Assembly: GCA_035578155.1 (NCBI GenBank)
Contig: JAPWDM010000005.1
Coordinates: forward strand, 46,960,954 to 47,024,953
Source: Brachynemurus nebulosus
Lineage: Eukaryota > Arthropoda > Insecta > Neuroptera > Myrmeleontidae
DNA length: 64,000 bases
Reading direction: 5' to 3'
Shown: positions 48,996-61,108 of the stretch, piece by piece
Layout: each line of letters starts with the position of its first letter
How positions within the stretch are numbered: the stretch's first letter is position 1
Position numbers and translations under genes: made by a program
Notes under the pieces: model-generated
The model's input: only the letters and a program-made list of their open reading frames with translations
The model's database searches: none
What the model was told of the DNA's origin: nothing

Positions 48996-49664
48996 TTAGG
49001 GTGGCCTTTATTTCGATAGTGTCTAAATTTTTTTGTTCTCAACTTAATAAAAAAAAAGAAATACTTGTATAGAAAAAAAAATTGTACACAAGAGGTGATC
49101 GAATGGTGTTAAGGTGTAGTGTCTTAGAAAAATTGAAATTTAAATGGAAAATAACAAATATTTTGCTACTTGACTTCTTAAACGATTCTACGAGGGAAAA
49201 TAATTTTTTCTTTAATGAAATAAGTGATTTTTGTATATCCTTCGGCTTTTGAAAACGATTTTTTAAGAAAACTTACTTACAACTTTTAATGTGTAATATA
49301 GAAAATTTTAATAAGAAAATAGTACCTGTGTATACATATTTAGAAAACTTTCAAATTCTAGATAAATTATCGGACAAAAAAATTTTGAAGAATTTTGAAA
49401 AGCTGAAGATGAAATCTGCAGCAATCACATGATTGATTTAAAAAAAAAAAATTATTCAGTCTTGTAAAAACGTTCAAGTACTAAAGTAGAAAAATAAAAA
49501 AATGTATGTAATTTTCCATTTAAATTTCAATTACTTTAAGGCACGGGTTTATATTATTAGATTACCCCCACCTTATGTAGGAACTCGCTTTCATATAAGC
49601 TGATTATATTTTTAGACTGAGAGCAAAAAAATCAGACATTACTGAAATAAGCGCCGCCGCTCAA
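48996..49664. mobile_element. TTAGGGTGGC foldback relic
   Basis: Left TTAGGGTGGCCTTTATTTCG and, inversely at the right end (49664), TTGAGCGGCGGCGCTTATTT; the inverted match continues for about 45 bases through GTCTAAATTTTTTTGTTCTC-A. TA-rich flanks. It shares its terminus with the foldback at 15690. Confidence 0.6.
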
Positions 49665-50190
49665 GTAAATATATATAAAATACTAAATTATGTAATTTTT
49701 TTATTAAGTGTTTGTTGTTTCACAAATTTGTTTTAAAATAAAATTTTAAATTGCTGCTCCACTGCCAATTACTGCTTGTTGAATAATACATTTTAGTTAC
49801 AGTCATCAGTTTCAAATGGTAAATACTAGTGTATCATTTGGTTTAATTTAATTAATTGATTCTAGCTGGTGACAGAGAGGACACAGCCATATTGTTTAGA
49901 TGACGAGTACAACTTGTTCCTATTCTTCGAAATGTATTCTAAGTTCTTGTTCCTATACTTAGAAATTCGTTTGACAGTAACTATTTGTCTAACTAGTTCA
50001 TACTCTACTCAATGATACTACGAGGTTCGTTTGTTTCAGTAGTGTATTTACCGAAAGACTATTGCTTGTCTGTGAACTCGAGGCATTCGACACAAGGCTG
50101 CCGTATAGTTAGAATCTATCTTTGCTTATGTTATTCTGATATACCTAAAAAGAGAGATAGGTTATAAACCATATGTTTCTCTTTACTCTT
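49665..50190. other. AT-rich spacer, nothing recognised
   Basis: No gene or repeat boundary recognised. Confidence 0.45.
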
Positions 50191-50399
50191 TTGACTCCCA
50201 GGGCCGTGGAGAGAAATGGCGGACTCTGGGAATAAAGCACATCTCTTAAAAATTTCTCCCCGAAACAATAAGTGACAAACAAAAAAAAGATTTTACTTTT
50301 TCCCCGGCCCTTACTGACCGCTGCGGGCCCCTTTTTTCAAGCCGGGCCCCAGGGCTACAACCTCGGCTACCCCACCCTCTCGTTAGGCCTGTTGTCTCC
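50191..50399. mobile_element. hAT-type MITE, 193 bp
   Basis: 50199-50391. Ends CAGGGCCGTGGAGAG and, reversed, CAGGCCTAACGAGAG. The flanks TTGACTCC (50191-50198) and TTGTCTCC (50392-50399) agree at seven of eight positions. The interior is C/G-rich on the right (GGGCCCC stretches). Confidence 0.8.
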
Positions 50400-50641
50400 T
50401 TTAAATACTACTCACATTATGAGTTAACGAACAAGCAATAAGTGAACTATACCTGAGGCGGCAAAATCTTTTTGGGGCTGTAAAAGTTTTTAAAACGGAT
50501 TTCGTTAATTTGACAGCAAAAACAAAAATTTACACCACCAAATTACCCTAATTCCACCAATCATTTCCATAAAGTTTGATCTGAAAAAAAGTAAGTTTTT
50601 TATTTTGACAGTTTAATTTAGTTTAACAGTTTAAATAAGTT

Positions 50642-51151
50642 TTTTATTTTGACAATTTAACTCATGTGTATCAAGACCCATACAAATACTGTAGTTTTTT
50701 CACTTTTACTATGGAAAAAAAAGTTAGGATAGATTTTTACAGCGAAAAAAATGGTACAAAACATTACATTGGTCATTTCATTGTAGGTAAACGCGATAAA
50801 AACAAAACAAAAATTGGTATTGGTAAATGTAACTGATTTCAGAACCATAGTAACAATGTATTAAAAAATAATATGAATTATAATAATTTAATTTATTCGT
50901 TAAATTGTCTTACCGTATTACACTTGAGTTTTATATTTTTTCCGAATAAATTTGTGTTTTCTACAACTCAAACTTCTTGTCTAAAAGCAATTTAATTCGA
51001 AAAACTGTCAACCAACAAAAACGCTGCAGCTTCGCTGTCGCATTTTTGTTAGTTGACAGTTCTTCTCGTTAAATTGCTAGGCAACAAATTTTTGTTAGAA
51101 AAACACAAATTTATTCGAAAAAATACAAACCTCTCCTGTAATAATAAGTGA
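50642..51151. repeat. Dispersed 0.5-kb repeat, copy 2
   Basis: Counterpart of 37613-38129, same orientation. Central hairpin phrase here AACGCTGCAGCTTCGCTGTC-GC. The minus-strand frame 50657-50848 is not intact in copy 1. Confidence 0.75.
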
Positions 51152-53127
51152 TAACATAAGCAAGTTTAAAAAGAAAAATTTAGTAAGAGTAGGTATGGAC
51201 AGTAATAGACGACGAAACCATAAAATTTAGGACCTAAATCCACCTCTGTGTGGCAGAATTATTCTCAGATATTAATTTATGTTGTCAGTATTTGGGGGGG
51301 GGGACTAATTACTTTATTGTCTAATTTTAATATTTTTGTATTTTTTTTTTTTTTTTTTTTGGAGACGTCAGATAAATTTACCGTATGTCCGTACCTGAAG
51401 TAACAAATTAAAGTAATAAAATTTTTGAAAGCGACGTTAAAAATTTGATTAATGAGATCAAGATAATTTTTTTTTAGTACCCAACTGCTGCCGTAACTTG
51501 TATACATACATACATATTACGACGAAAAGCAAAGTATCGTGTTGTTTTTTTTTTGTGTACTGTCTGGAATTGTTCCACAGTCCCCTCACTTTCCCAAAAC
51601 GATTTCCTTTTTAAATTTCATTTTAATTTTCAGACTTATCTGTATGCTGTTACGTGACTATAATAATAATTTATCACACGAGTGTGGTAATAAAAAAAAA
51701 CGACATTGTAGGTACGTTAGATAACAAAAAAATGTTTACATAACGCCGATAAAAAATTAATGTTTTTTTTCTGCTTTCTTTTTTTTTTTGAACAGTACTT
51801 TTTTTGTGGGCATAGAATTAAATTTGGACCAGAATCAAAATTTTAAAATAATAACGTAAAACTTTTAAAATAAATTTGCAATCTAAAGTTAAACAATGGT
51901 TGTTGTTGGAAAAAAATAAACCTTTCTCAGAATTTATTATTTTTGCTGAAAAAATCATATTTTCCCGATATAATGTGATATTTTTGGACATTAAATTTAT
52001 TAATATTTAAGAATTTCATATTTATGTATTCAATACACAAACATTGTAGAGGGCAATTGGATAAGAATATATTGACTAATTCCAAATACAGTGGGCTAGA
52101 GTGATTCCAAGTATAAGACAGTAATTCTAAACACTTCTCTTTAGTTACAACGATTGGTTTCTCTTATTTTGATATTTGGAATTTGAAATACAACTTTCAT
52201 TTTAATAGATTCTGCCTAAGTTAACTTAACTTAAGCTAACCTGGATATAGTTTTTTATAACTGAAAAATACATTTCGAACCTCTTGAATCGTAAGTTGGC
52301 GTTTACATACCAGATAGCGTGTCACATAAGCAACACTTATCTGCCTAGGAACGTAAGTAAGTGCTTACCGTTAATTAATAGTTATAGTTAATTGATTTTT
52401 CTATGGAAACAGTTTTTTATAGACGCCTACTAGTCATTTATTTCATTTTTATTAAAATTCCATTTTCCATGAATTTTATTATTTTTTATTAATTTTTTTT
52501 CAATTCGTTCATCATTTTCTTCGGATAAAAAAAAATAACTTATTCATACTCGGGCCGTATAAGTTTATTTTTGTGGCCACGGATGCTTAAGAATCCTCGG
52601 CTTTCAGCTTCGGATTCTCAAACTGCATGCGAGGCCACGAAAATAACACTTAGGTCCTTGCCAAGTAATATACTATTTTTTCTAAATTTTAAATTTTTCG
52701 GAATTGCAAAAAATACTATATGGGTGTTTCTACTTTTTAGGTCTCAACCATAAAAAAAAATAATAGAGAAAGCTATTTGGTAGATTTCATGCGACTAGAA
52801 TGTAGGAAAATTATCATAGATTCAGTATCTGCAGGTTTCATATTAAAACCAATATTTTTTTGCGGATTACTGAGTCCAGACAGAAAAAAATGTTTAAATT
52901 AAATTTAAATGATAAAATTAAAATTATTATTCTCCTAATATCAATTAAGATTTACGAAAGATTTGCGTCTGATTTGCGAAAAATTGAAGAGTGTGTGTTG
53001 TTTGTGTTTTATGATATAAAAAAATTGGTTAGGAAAGATGACCAAATTAATCAACTTAATTAACTAAAAAATTTAGTTGATATACAAACAAACACTGATA
53101 TAATAAATACATACTTATTTTATTATC
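51152..53127. other. AT-rich spacer with a short foldback
   Basis: Runs of G (51294-51303) and T (51341-51360) occur. At 52560-52665 an imperfect hairpin pairs AAGTTTATTTTTGTGGCCAC with GGCCACGAAAATAACACTT, and AAGAATCC with GGATTCT inside, a MITE-like unit of about 105 bp. Other frames (51277-51507, 51539-51724, 52571-52753, 52860-53063) are not convincing. Confidence 0.45.
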
Positions 53128-53580
53128 GTATCCTTCGCCATTTTCATGTCTCCCATCGTCACATTCTACCGTGACGAAGGATACATCCGTGAGGAAGGAG
53201 ACAATTGTCCAACAAAATCGTTATTAATCGTGAGCAGCGATCATTTAGATCGAAAACTTGAGTTTATCGTAAAGCTTACATTATTACAAATAATATTTAC
53301 ACAAAAACGATTTGAAATTCGTTAAATACATACCAGAAAAAGTCGTGACAAGGATACATTCAATAAACACCTGCAGCCGGTTTTCTTGCTTGATGTAAAA
53401 AAAAATGACAAGGTCTCTATATCAATCACTTGATTTGACTTTCGCTTTATGTTCTATGGTCTTTGGCGTTTCGTTTCACCAAAAAACATGACCCTTTGAC
53501 CTATTTTTTTAAACTTATAGCAATATTTGGCAGTCGTGACGAAAGATACTCAAATTTTCGTGACAATTTTTCGTCACACT
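53128..53580. repeat. Cluster of GTGACGAAGGATAC motifs
   Basis: Motifs at 53128-53139 (inverse), 53171-53184, 53345-53357, 53536-53549, and a partial inverse at 53571-53577. This might be the subterminal repeats of a transposon, but no terminal pair or target duplication was established. Confidence 0.45.
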
Positions 53581-55123
53581 AAAAAAAACAAAAAAAAAAA
53601 AATTCTGCAGATAAGTAAAATTTAACTTTCTAATTACGATGCCTAACAATTTAACTCTCTTTTTATTTATAAAATTGTGTGGTTTCAGTAAACTTATTTT
53701 TAAAAAACGTTATAGTTACAAGCAATACGTAATAGGGACATGCGTTTTAGAACTACAATAAAAGTTTGACACCATTTTTATAAAAAAAAAAATTAAATCA
53801 AAAATTAAAGTAAATGTAGGTAGGTCATCTAGATAGAAGTTATTAACTTTATTTAAATAAAATAAATGACAGGATCTTCATTCTGTATATAGTTTTAACC
53901 TTCCTTATTGTAGAGACAACTTTAATTTTTTGAATTTTTAATTACTAAAAAGTAGAAAATCACCCATATACGCCATAGCACTAAAGTGTTTTTTTATCCC
54001 TCGTGTAAATTGTTGCCTTCGGATTTTTACCGGCCCTCTGGCAACAAACTTTACATTCGGAATTAAAAATCAGACTCTATATAAATATAATAATATACTA
54101 TTTCATAATTTCTAATTGAGGTTTGATGTAGATTTTTCAAGAATATTAAAAAATATTGTTATTGCTATTTATACACCTGATATTACCCCAATTTCCCCTA
54201 TACAGTACGTGTGTTTGATTTTTATGTATTGTTTCAACAATTCAATACCTTCTTATAGTACGACGGACTCTAACAAATAATAACAACTATACAGTACGTT
54301 CGTGGAAGACTACTAGAAGAGTTGCAAGAAAGCAATAATGTTAAATTTTTGTTAGTCTTTTCTTCATTTTTCTATTCTTTTACAATACATTTGAGATTAT
54401 AGATGGGGGATAAGGGGCACATACATACTCTACGAATTGTTATATGTATATTTTATATTTTTCATCTAATATGAATCTATACACGTTTTACAAAGCGAAC
54501 ACGACGAAATAAGTACATGGTAAGTCGTTTCATTGTAAACTAAATATATATGTGTGTTTTTGTTTTTGTTTCTGCTTTTGTTTTTGTTTTTTTTTGTCTA
54601 TTAGTGTTTTGTCTGTCACTGTACATTTTCACAAGTGGGATGGAAAATTGTTATTATTTTATTTTCTAGATGATAATATCTATTTTCAATTTGATTAAGT
54701 CGATTAATTGAATCGAGGCTATTTGTGGAAGAATTGAAGTGAACAAAATTATTATGGAGTTTATTTGTAAACGGTAACTATTCGTCAAATGCATGTTAAA
54801 AACATGGTAGGACTTCGTAGTCAATAGTTACCAATTTTTCACAATTCTTTGAATAAAATGTAATAGTCACACAGATAAAATGTAAATTGTTAACGGTACT
54901 ATATTTAATTTTATTGAAAATATTTATCTTATTTTGAAGATTGGATATATTATTTAAAGTATTCTCCTATGAACATGACCTATGATCATAGAATTTGTAT
55001 GTATTGCGTAAGTTCTTTTTATACGGTGGATCGGGGAAACGATTTTCCGAGAAATTGCTTTCCTAAACAAGATAAAGGAATAATAATTATTTCTTTATCT
55101 TGCTTAGAACAGCAATAAATTAT
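53581..55123. other. AT-rich spacer with two small hairpins
   Basis: Hairpin 54003-54055 pairs GTAAATTGTTGCC with GGCAACAAACTTTAC. Hairpin 55056-55118 pairs ATTGCTTTCCTAAACAAGAT-AAAG with CTTTATCTTGCTTAGAACAG-CAAT. Both are MITE-sized. No gene is recognised. Confidence 0.5.
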
Positions 55124-56065
55124 TTATCCCTAGAATCATACGTACACGTCAAAACGACGAACGAACTTCTCTACCTGCTCCAATACTACAACTTGTAGGT
55201 ACCTGCTTGCTGTGAGATTTCTGTTATCTAATTTATTTGTTGTCATAACACATAAGACGTATTTATTTTGTTTATAGTCATTGTCGTTATGTTTGTATTG
55301 AAATAGTGTCCGTCAAAAGGACGTCGATGTATGATTACGCGATGTTTTTTTTTAAAGATTTTGTACTTCACATATAAAAAATGTAGGAAAAGTGTTCCTA
55401 ATTTTTCTAAAATTTATTAAAGATATCCATGTTATAATTAATTTATTCAATGATTATGATAATGTGAAAGATGATTACAGCTGTTTGACTTATAGAGACG
55501 ATATAATACTGAAGTTTTAATATATTGAATCGAAAACTAAAGAATGCGTTTCAAGTGACTTAATAAAAGATTAACAATTTATTTTGTGGAAAATATTTTA
55601 ATTTTTATTATTTTTTGAGATCTTATTCGAAAAATTACTAACAAATTTTAGAAAATTTACAAATGTGCCTAATGGGGAAATAACTACATATCTATAGGAA
55701 TATTTATGACTGAGAAATTTCACATTCTGTAAAGTCACACATGTCCACTGACTCATAATAGTTCATAAATTAATTATTTGAAACACATGTTTTATGATAC
55801 AATTGATGTATTTATCTATTTTTTAATTTTTATAATGAAAATATGCTTTGATAAAAAGATTAAAAAAATTAATAAATATTTACATTAAGAAATTTTTCCA
55901 AATCCAATTTTTTTAAATATTTTGTTCGCTTTTGTAGTATTGTTATGTAAAAAAAATGTTTTTTGCAACTAAACTCTAAGACTCTCCGTAAAAAGTCCAT
56001 CCGTCACAACGACGTCGATGTATGATTAACGTTTCTCGTAGACCAACGTATGATTCTAGGGTTAT
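55124..56065. mobile_element. piggyBac-like MITE, copy B (TTAT-flanked)
   Basis: 934 bp (55128-56061). Same termini CCCTAGAATCATACGT / ACGTATGATTCTAGGG and the same interior as the copy at 30327, in inverse orientation. The flanks are TTAT on both sides (55124-55127, 56062-56065) instead of TTAA. No transposase. Confidence 0.9.
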
Positions 56066-57935
56066 ACATGGAACCATTGTTAAATATTTGATTTTTATAT
56101 TGTTGCAAAAGTTACGCATGTAAGAAAACTGAATGTCACAAGAAAAGTCTCAAACAAAAGGAGGCATAAAAACAGGTGATGCTGTACTTAATCTACATGC
56201 TACAAATAAATATAGATAGAAACTAATAAATTAATGAGTCTTGGACTTTTTTAAAAATATTTTTCAGCGTATAACCTAATCGTTAAAAAAATCTTGTAAA
56301 ATGAGGTTGGACTTTTCATTTTTAGACTTTACTTGTGAAATATTGAAGCTCAAAATGCGGTTGTTTGTGCCCTTCCTGTAACTTTTTAATAGTAAGTCCA
56401 AACTTGATCAGCAAATTTAACTACAAATTGTTCGGATAACTTTTATCAACAAACTTAAGACGTATAAGAAACTAAATAATAATGTAATTGACTTTTCATA
56501 GCCACACATTCAGTAAATGCTGTAAAAGACTCTGTAATCTACGAAACCCTAACTTAATGCGAATTCAACACGCACTAAACATTTTTTTGTTTTTGTTTAC
56601 TATTATTAAGTATTTCTAGAATTAACTAGGTTTTGAAATAAAATTCAACAATTTATAATTATGAAATTATTATTCTATTCAAATAAATAAATTAAAATAA
56701 TTTAAATAATTTTCATATAATAATAATAATTATGACAATAACAAAAATAAAATAACTAAAGTTTTATTAAAATATGTAACTATATAAACACTACGTAATT
56801 GTTTTATGGTATGTTTAGTACCCACATTCTTTAATATTATGAATATTTTATTATTAAATTTTAGATGCTCCAGTACTATAAAAGTAAAAAAAATTAGTTA
56901 AGTATAAATCGCACTTGCATAAATAGTATTCCATACAATAAAGATAAAAATAATGAAAGAAAATGAAATTATACCCTGTATACCTATTTATTGGTTTGTT
57001 CATTTTAAAAGTTGTTTATAATATTTTATATGGTCCATTTCACTTAAATTTAATCATGTTTCATCACTTATGAATTTAAATAATTTCCGTTTTCTTGACT
57101 TTATCTCTTTCATTATTGCATTTGCGTAAATTTTAAATTTGCAGTTTGTTTTTAGAAAATAATAGAAGATTTTTTTGTTTCGAATATAAGAATTATTTAA
57201 TTTTTTAACGATGACTCATGAGCAATTGTATTTGAAATGGGGTATATCGTTCTCTATGTCTGTGTGACCAATGCCTTTCCTTATTTCGAAGCATTAGTGT
57301 AATATCTTCTCTCCATCTCAACTGTTCTTTACAGTCGCAGAGTATCTCGGAGAAGTCTAGTATGATATAAAACTTTATTATTTATTAGAATTTCAACTCA
57401 AATGCTATATATAGTCTGTTCTTGAGAGATAAATTAAACTGTCAAGTCCCATTTGTAATACGATATTAAAAATATCTTTTGAGGTTTGATTATCTTTCAA
57501 TTAACCAGTACCGCCACCATCAACATCCAATACAGTGTGGTGGCGGTGGACGTGCTGAACATCCGATATTTTCTCGTAAGTATTGAGAGGAAAAAAATGT
57601 TTTTAAATGAAATTTGCGGTCAACTTGTACATTGTATTTTATATTATATGGAAACAATATGGAATCTACTAAGTACTTGCTATACCATATAGATGGCAGG
57701 AGTGTAGTGAACGTCTGTCTGCACAATCTCGTCTCATATCTGTATTACTATTAAATGGTCTAATAAATGGTATTTGTATTTAACTGGTTAACCAACTGTT
57801 GCGGTTTCGTACAAAAAGTCCACAGTTAAAAATGAGCTTTTTAGCATTATTATAAATGGAGCAAAATGAAGGAATTATTGTCGATTTAAAAAACTATAGG
57901 CGTGTGTTACAATCGGTTTTCTTGAACAGAATCTA
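56066..57935. other. AT-rich spacer, nothing certain
   Basis: At 57509-57549 CCGCCACCATCAACATCC and GTGTGGTGGCGGTGGACG form a short GC-rich hairpin. The overlapping frames at 57486-57726 on both strands arise from it. No gene is recognised. Confidence 0.45.
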
Positions 57936-59410
57936 CTAACAAGGAAAGGTTCCCAGGTGTCCGCCTCCGATTTCAATGCCACTAAAATATGTTATTCTAC
58001 GTCGAAATCTAAAAGACACGTATTTTTCGTTATCGGCGGAAAAACGGTTTGAAGGGGCCTTCAAAAATTGGGGTAAAAATTTAATTTTACAATTATCTCG
58101 AAAACAGTAAGAGATAGAGCCAAAGTTTAAATTGGCGATATTGCTCTTTTTTAAAGAGCTATCTATTGATATTAAATTTGTTTAAATTACATCAACAGGG
58201 GTGGTTGGAGGTTAAAATTTAGGGGTTAATTTTGCAAAAAGGGGGTGAAAAGTAAACAATATAAAAAATTTGTTTACAGATTTGAAATCTACGTCAAAAA
58301 ATCTAATTGACCTGTTTTTGCTAATATTAAGTCTAGGGGTAGTTAACTAGGGCGTGACTGTGTCAAATAATCGTGCTACTCGGGTAGTTCAAGAAGTTCT
58401 TCGTGATGGAAAATAGTTTAAGACAATTAGAATAACGTAGAAATGAAATTTTCGGTTTCAAAATTCAGTTTGAGCAACATTGCAGAGGGGGTGAATCACC
58501 CTCTTAAATTACGTACCAGTTTACATACACTCATTTTTAATATTAACACACTGACAGTGGGTAATAATGTCACAATAAGTGGTTCTGAAGTTGGACTATC
58601 GTATGTAAGGTTTTTATTAGGTTTTGAATTCATTTTAAAAATATCGTTATTTTCGGTATCGATAATTTTCGATAACGAAAACTATAAGATCCATTAAAAA
58701 ACAAACCTTATAAAAACCTTATATACGATAGTCCAACTTCAGAACCACTTATTGTGACATTATTACCCACTGTCAGTGTGTTATTATTAAAAATGAGTGT
58801 ATATAAACTAGTATGTAATTTAAGAGGGTGACTCCTCCCTCTCCAATGTTGCCCAAATTGAATTTGAAAATCAAAAATTTCATTTCTACGTTATTCTAAT
58901 TGTCTTAAACTATTTTCCATGAAGAAGAACTTCTTGAACTACCCAAGTAGTACGACTATTCGACACAGTCACCCCCTAGTTAACTACCCCTAGATTTAAT
59001 ACTAGGACATTGAGCAAAAACAGGTCAATTATATTTTTTGACGTAAATTTCAAATCTATAAACAAAATTTTTATATTGTTTAATTTTCAGCCCCCCTTTT
59101 TGCAAAATTAACCCCTAAATTTTAACCCACAACCACCCCTGTTGATGTAATTTGAACAAATTTAATATCAATAGATAGCTCTTTAAAAAAGAGCAATATC
59201 GTCAATTTAAACTTTTTCTCTATCTCTTACTGTTTTCGAGATATTTGTAAAATTAAATTTTTACCCCAGTTTTTGAAGGGCGATTTCACCCCTTCAAACT
59301 GTTTTTCTGCCGATAACGAAAAATACGTGTTTTTTAGATTTCGACGTAGAATAACATATTTCAGTGGCATTGAAATCGGAGGTGGACACCTGGGAACCTT
59401 TGCTTGTAAG
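57936..59410. mobile_element. 1.47-kb long inverted repeat (foldback)
   Basis: Ends CTAACAAGGAAAGGTTCCCA and, reversed, CTTACAAGCAAAGGTTCCCA. Two arms of about 700 bases, nearly inverse throughout, meet near 58660-58700 around TATCGATAATTTTCGATA. A clear target duplication was not found. Frames at 58443-58697 and 59227-59430 lie in the arms. If transcribed it would make a very long hairpin. Confidence 0.85.
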
Positions 59411-59965
59411 ATTAGGCCCGGAGCGACCATATAGACGAACTAGGCGACCGTTTAGGGTGTCAGAAATCGAGGGATGCTAAAAATCTTAGTACGTAAAATT
59501 ATAAATTTTGCAAGAACTGTACGTATCTTTGTTAATTACATAATTCACTTTCCAAACGATTTTAATATTTATGTATTTCTATTTCAAAAAGGCTTATCGG
59601 ATACAGGTTATACGATCACATACAAACTGAATGGTGTTTCTTTATAAAAGTTAAATTTAATAGATCCAAAAATACAATTTCATTTAGAATTAGAATACCC
59701 CTGTCGCAGCAACTGCATAACATAGCCAATTTCCAAAGATTTGGCACTGGCGAATCTCATATAACAACAAAAAGAAATTTATCCCACCGCTAAATCAGAC
59801 CCCAAATCAAATTTCAAAACTGTAACAAAATTTTTGGTAAAATTTCAGTTAAAATACATAAAATTCTAATTAAATCAAATATAACTACTGCATTTAAATC
59901 GAGTCTTAATTTGGAAGATTTAATATATAACAATAAAACAAAAATAGACTAAATTTAATATATAA
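59411..59965. other. Relics: hAT-like phrase and truncated repeat
   Basis: 59414-59470 (TAGGCCCGGAGCGACC ... GAACTAGGCGACCG) resembles hAT-family termini but has no partner. 59695-59734 is a truncated start of the ACCCCTGTCGCAGC repeat. 59905-59980 shows tandem AATTTAATATATAACAAT. Confidence 0.45.
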
Positions 59966-60232
59966 CAATATAACAAACTTAAAAAATCAGGCATCTACAA
60001 ACTAAATTGTCAAGAATGTGATGTGAATTACATGGGTCAAACTGGCAGAAATTTTGAGACCGAACACTTTAGATGCTACAGAAACAATAAATCTGACTCC
60101 GCTTTTGCCAGACATTTAGTCGACACAGGACACATACCGGAGAGAAACGTTACAGTTTTACACCAAGCAAATAAAGGACCCCAACTAAATATTTTAGAAG
60201 CAATAGAAATTTACAAACACAATTCTAATTAA
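59966..60232 (+). pseudogene. GIY-YIG endonuclease fragment of a Penelope-like element
   Basis: An open stretch of 88 codons with SGIYKLNCQECDVNYMGQTG at 59987-60046, the GIY and YIG (here YMG) halves of the domain with the CxxC-type pair, followed by RNFETEHF and ending in LNILEAIEIYKHNSN. In Penelope-like retroelements this domain is at the C-terminus after the reverse transcriptase, and QTGRxFxxRxxEH is the usual form; here an Arg-containing stretch is shortened. There is a stop at 59963 just upstream, and no reverse transcriptase, so the element is 5'-truncated and inactive. No in-frame Met precedes the domain. Confidence 0.85.
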
Positions 60233-60389
60233 AATTCACATAGTGTTTGAAAAATTATCAAATTGGATCGGCTCGAACCCGGATCTCTTGGTTGCTAGCC
60301 AAGCGCCTTACCAATTGGGTCACCGACCTCTTGTTCGAGTCCCAGCCGATCCAATTTGATAATTTTTCAAACACTATGTGAATTTTAAT
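60228..60389. repeat. tRNA-like repeat, copy 3, as inverted pair
   Basis: Two 46-base arms (ATTAAAATTCACATAGTGTT-TGAAAAATTATCAAATTGGA-TCGGCT and its inverse) surround a tRNA-like centre. On the minus strand the centre reads GGTCGGTGACCCAATTGGTA (A-box), AGGCGCTTGGCTAGCAACCA, AGAGATCCGGGTTCGAGC (B-box). The anticodon stem CTTGG/CCAAG and loop CTAGCAA (AGC) are intact. The right arm carries a second partial B-box (GGGACTCGAACAAG inverse). It starts at the stop codon of the GIY-YIG frame. Confidence 0.7.
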
Positions 60390-60717
60390 AAACATAATGA
60401 ATGAAATAATGTTTCACAGACACTCGGTAACATTTGAAATTAAAAATATAAACATAATTCTGAATTACTTTTAAATGATTATACCGATATTTACAATTCT
60501 ATTTTATTGTCTGTTTTATAATTTTTGTATACGACTGTATTTCTTACTTTATTTGTCTATATATGTCACATGTACCCAACTCACCAATACTTGTTTTCCT
60601 CGTTTTTGATTCCGCGCATTACTTCTGTCCCCACTAATTTCCCATCATCCATTGCTACAGTTTATAAGTTAAGATTTAGAGTAAACAGACATGTATCTGA
60701 ATGTAATCTTAACACGT

Positions 60718-60748
60718 TTGAGAATGGTCATATTGACCGAAACATGTC
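60718..60748 (+). other. Hammerhead-ribozyme-like relic
   Basis: TTGAGAA, then a 5-bp stem GGTCA/TGACC with loop TAT (60726-60738), then GAAAC and ATGTC. A hammerhead core would be CTGANGA, stem II, GAAA, and a cleavage triplet such as GTC. GAAA, the stem and GTC fit; the first box has two changes, so activity is unlikely. Penelope-like elements are known to carry hammerheads near their ends, and the position between the GIY-YIG frame and the tail agrees. Confidence 0.4.
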
Positions 60749-60766
60749 ATAAGAGATTTTATACAC

Positions 60767-60850
60767 AATAAAAGTGGTATTTTGCAAAGTAAAATCTTTT
60801 TTTTACTAATATCAAATATGGAAGACCATAAAGTAATACTCAAATCTATT
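60767..60850 (+). repeat. Penelope-like tail (source of the short palindromes)
   Basis: ATAAAAGTGGTATTTTGCAA-AGTAAAATC ... AAATATGGAAGACCATAAAG-TAATACTCAAATCTATTA. The same words in the same order make one arm of the palindromes at 7064, 12777 and 28370. Its place after the GIY-YIG fragment and the hammerhead-like motif suggests it is the 3' tail of that retroelement family. Confidence 0.65.
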
Positions 60851-60940
60851 AAATTTTTAAAGTTAAGTATATTAAGAAAGGGGTCATTCAACCTTTTTTT
60901 AGTTACCTCTTTTTATGATTTTTTATTAAAATATTTTTTT

Positions 60941-61108
60941 CAGAATATCGTCAGCTGGATATTGGTTTGTACCAAGTCAACTTTTTGAACATTTTTTCTA
61001 GATAGTTTTATTGTTAGTTCTGGGCATTGAGGAAGTCGAAACCACTATCAGAAAAAACATTTTAAAAAACTGACTTGGCACAAACCAATAATTAGCTGAC
61101 GATATGTT
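60941..61108. repeat. Short inverted repeat
   Basis: ATATCGTCAGCTGGATATTG-GTTTGTACCAAGTCA and its inverse (TGACTTGGCACAAACCAATA-ATTAGCTGACGATAT) lie about 75 bases apart, a MITE-like hairpin. Frames in this area (60709-60988) are not genes. Confidence 0.65.

Noticed and set aside
57486..57726. Paired 68-codon frames on both strands
   Set aside because: They are a consequence of the GC-rich CCGCCACC/GGTGGCGG hairpin.
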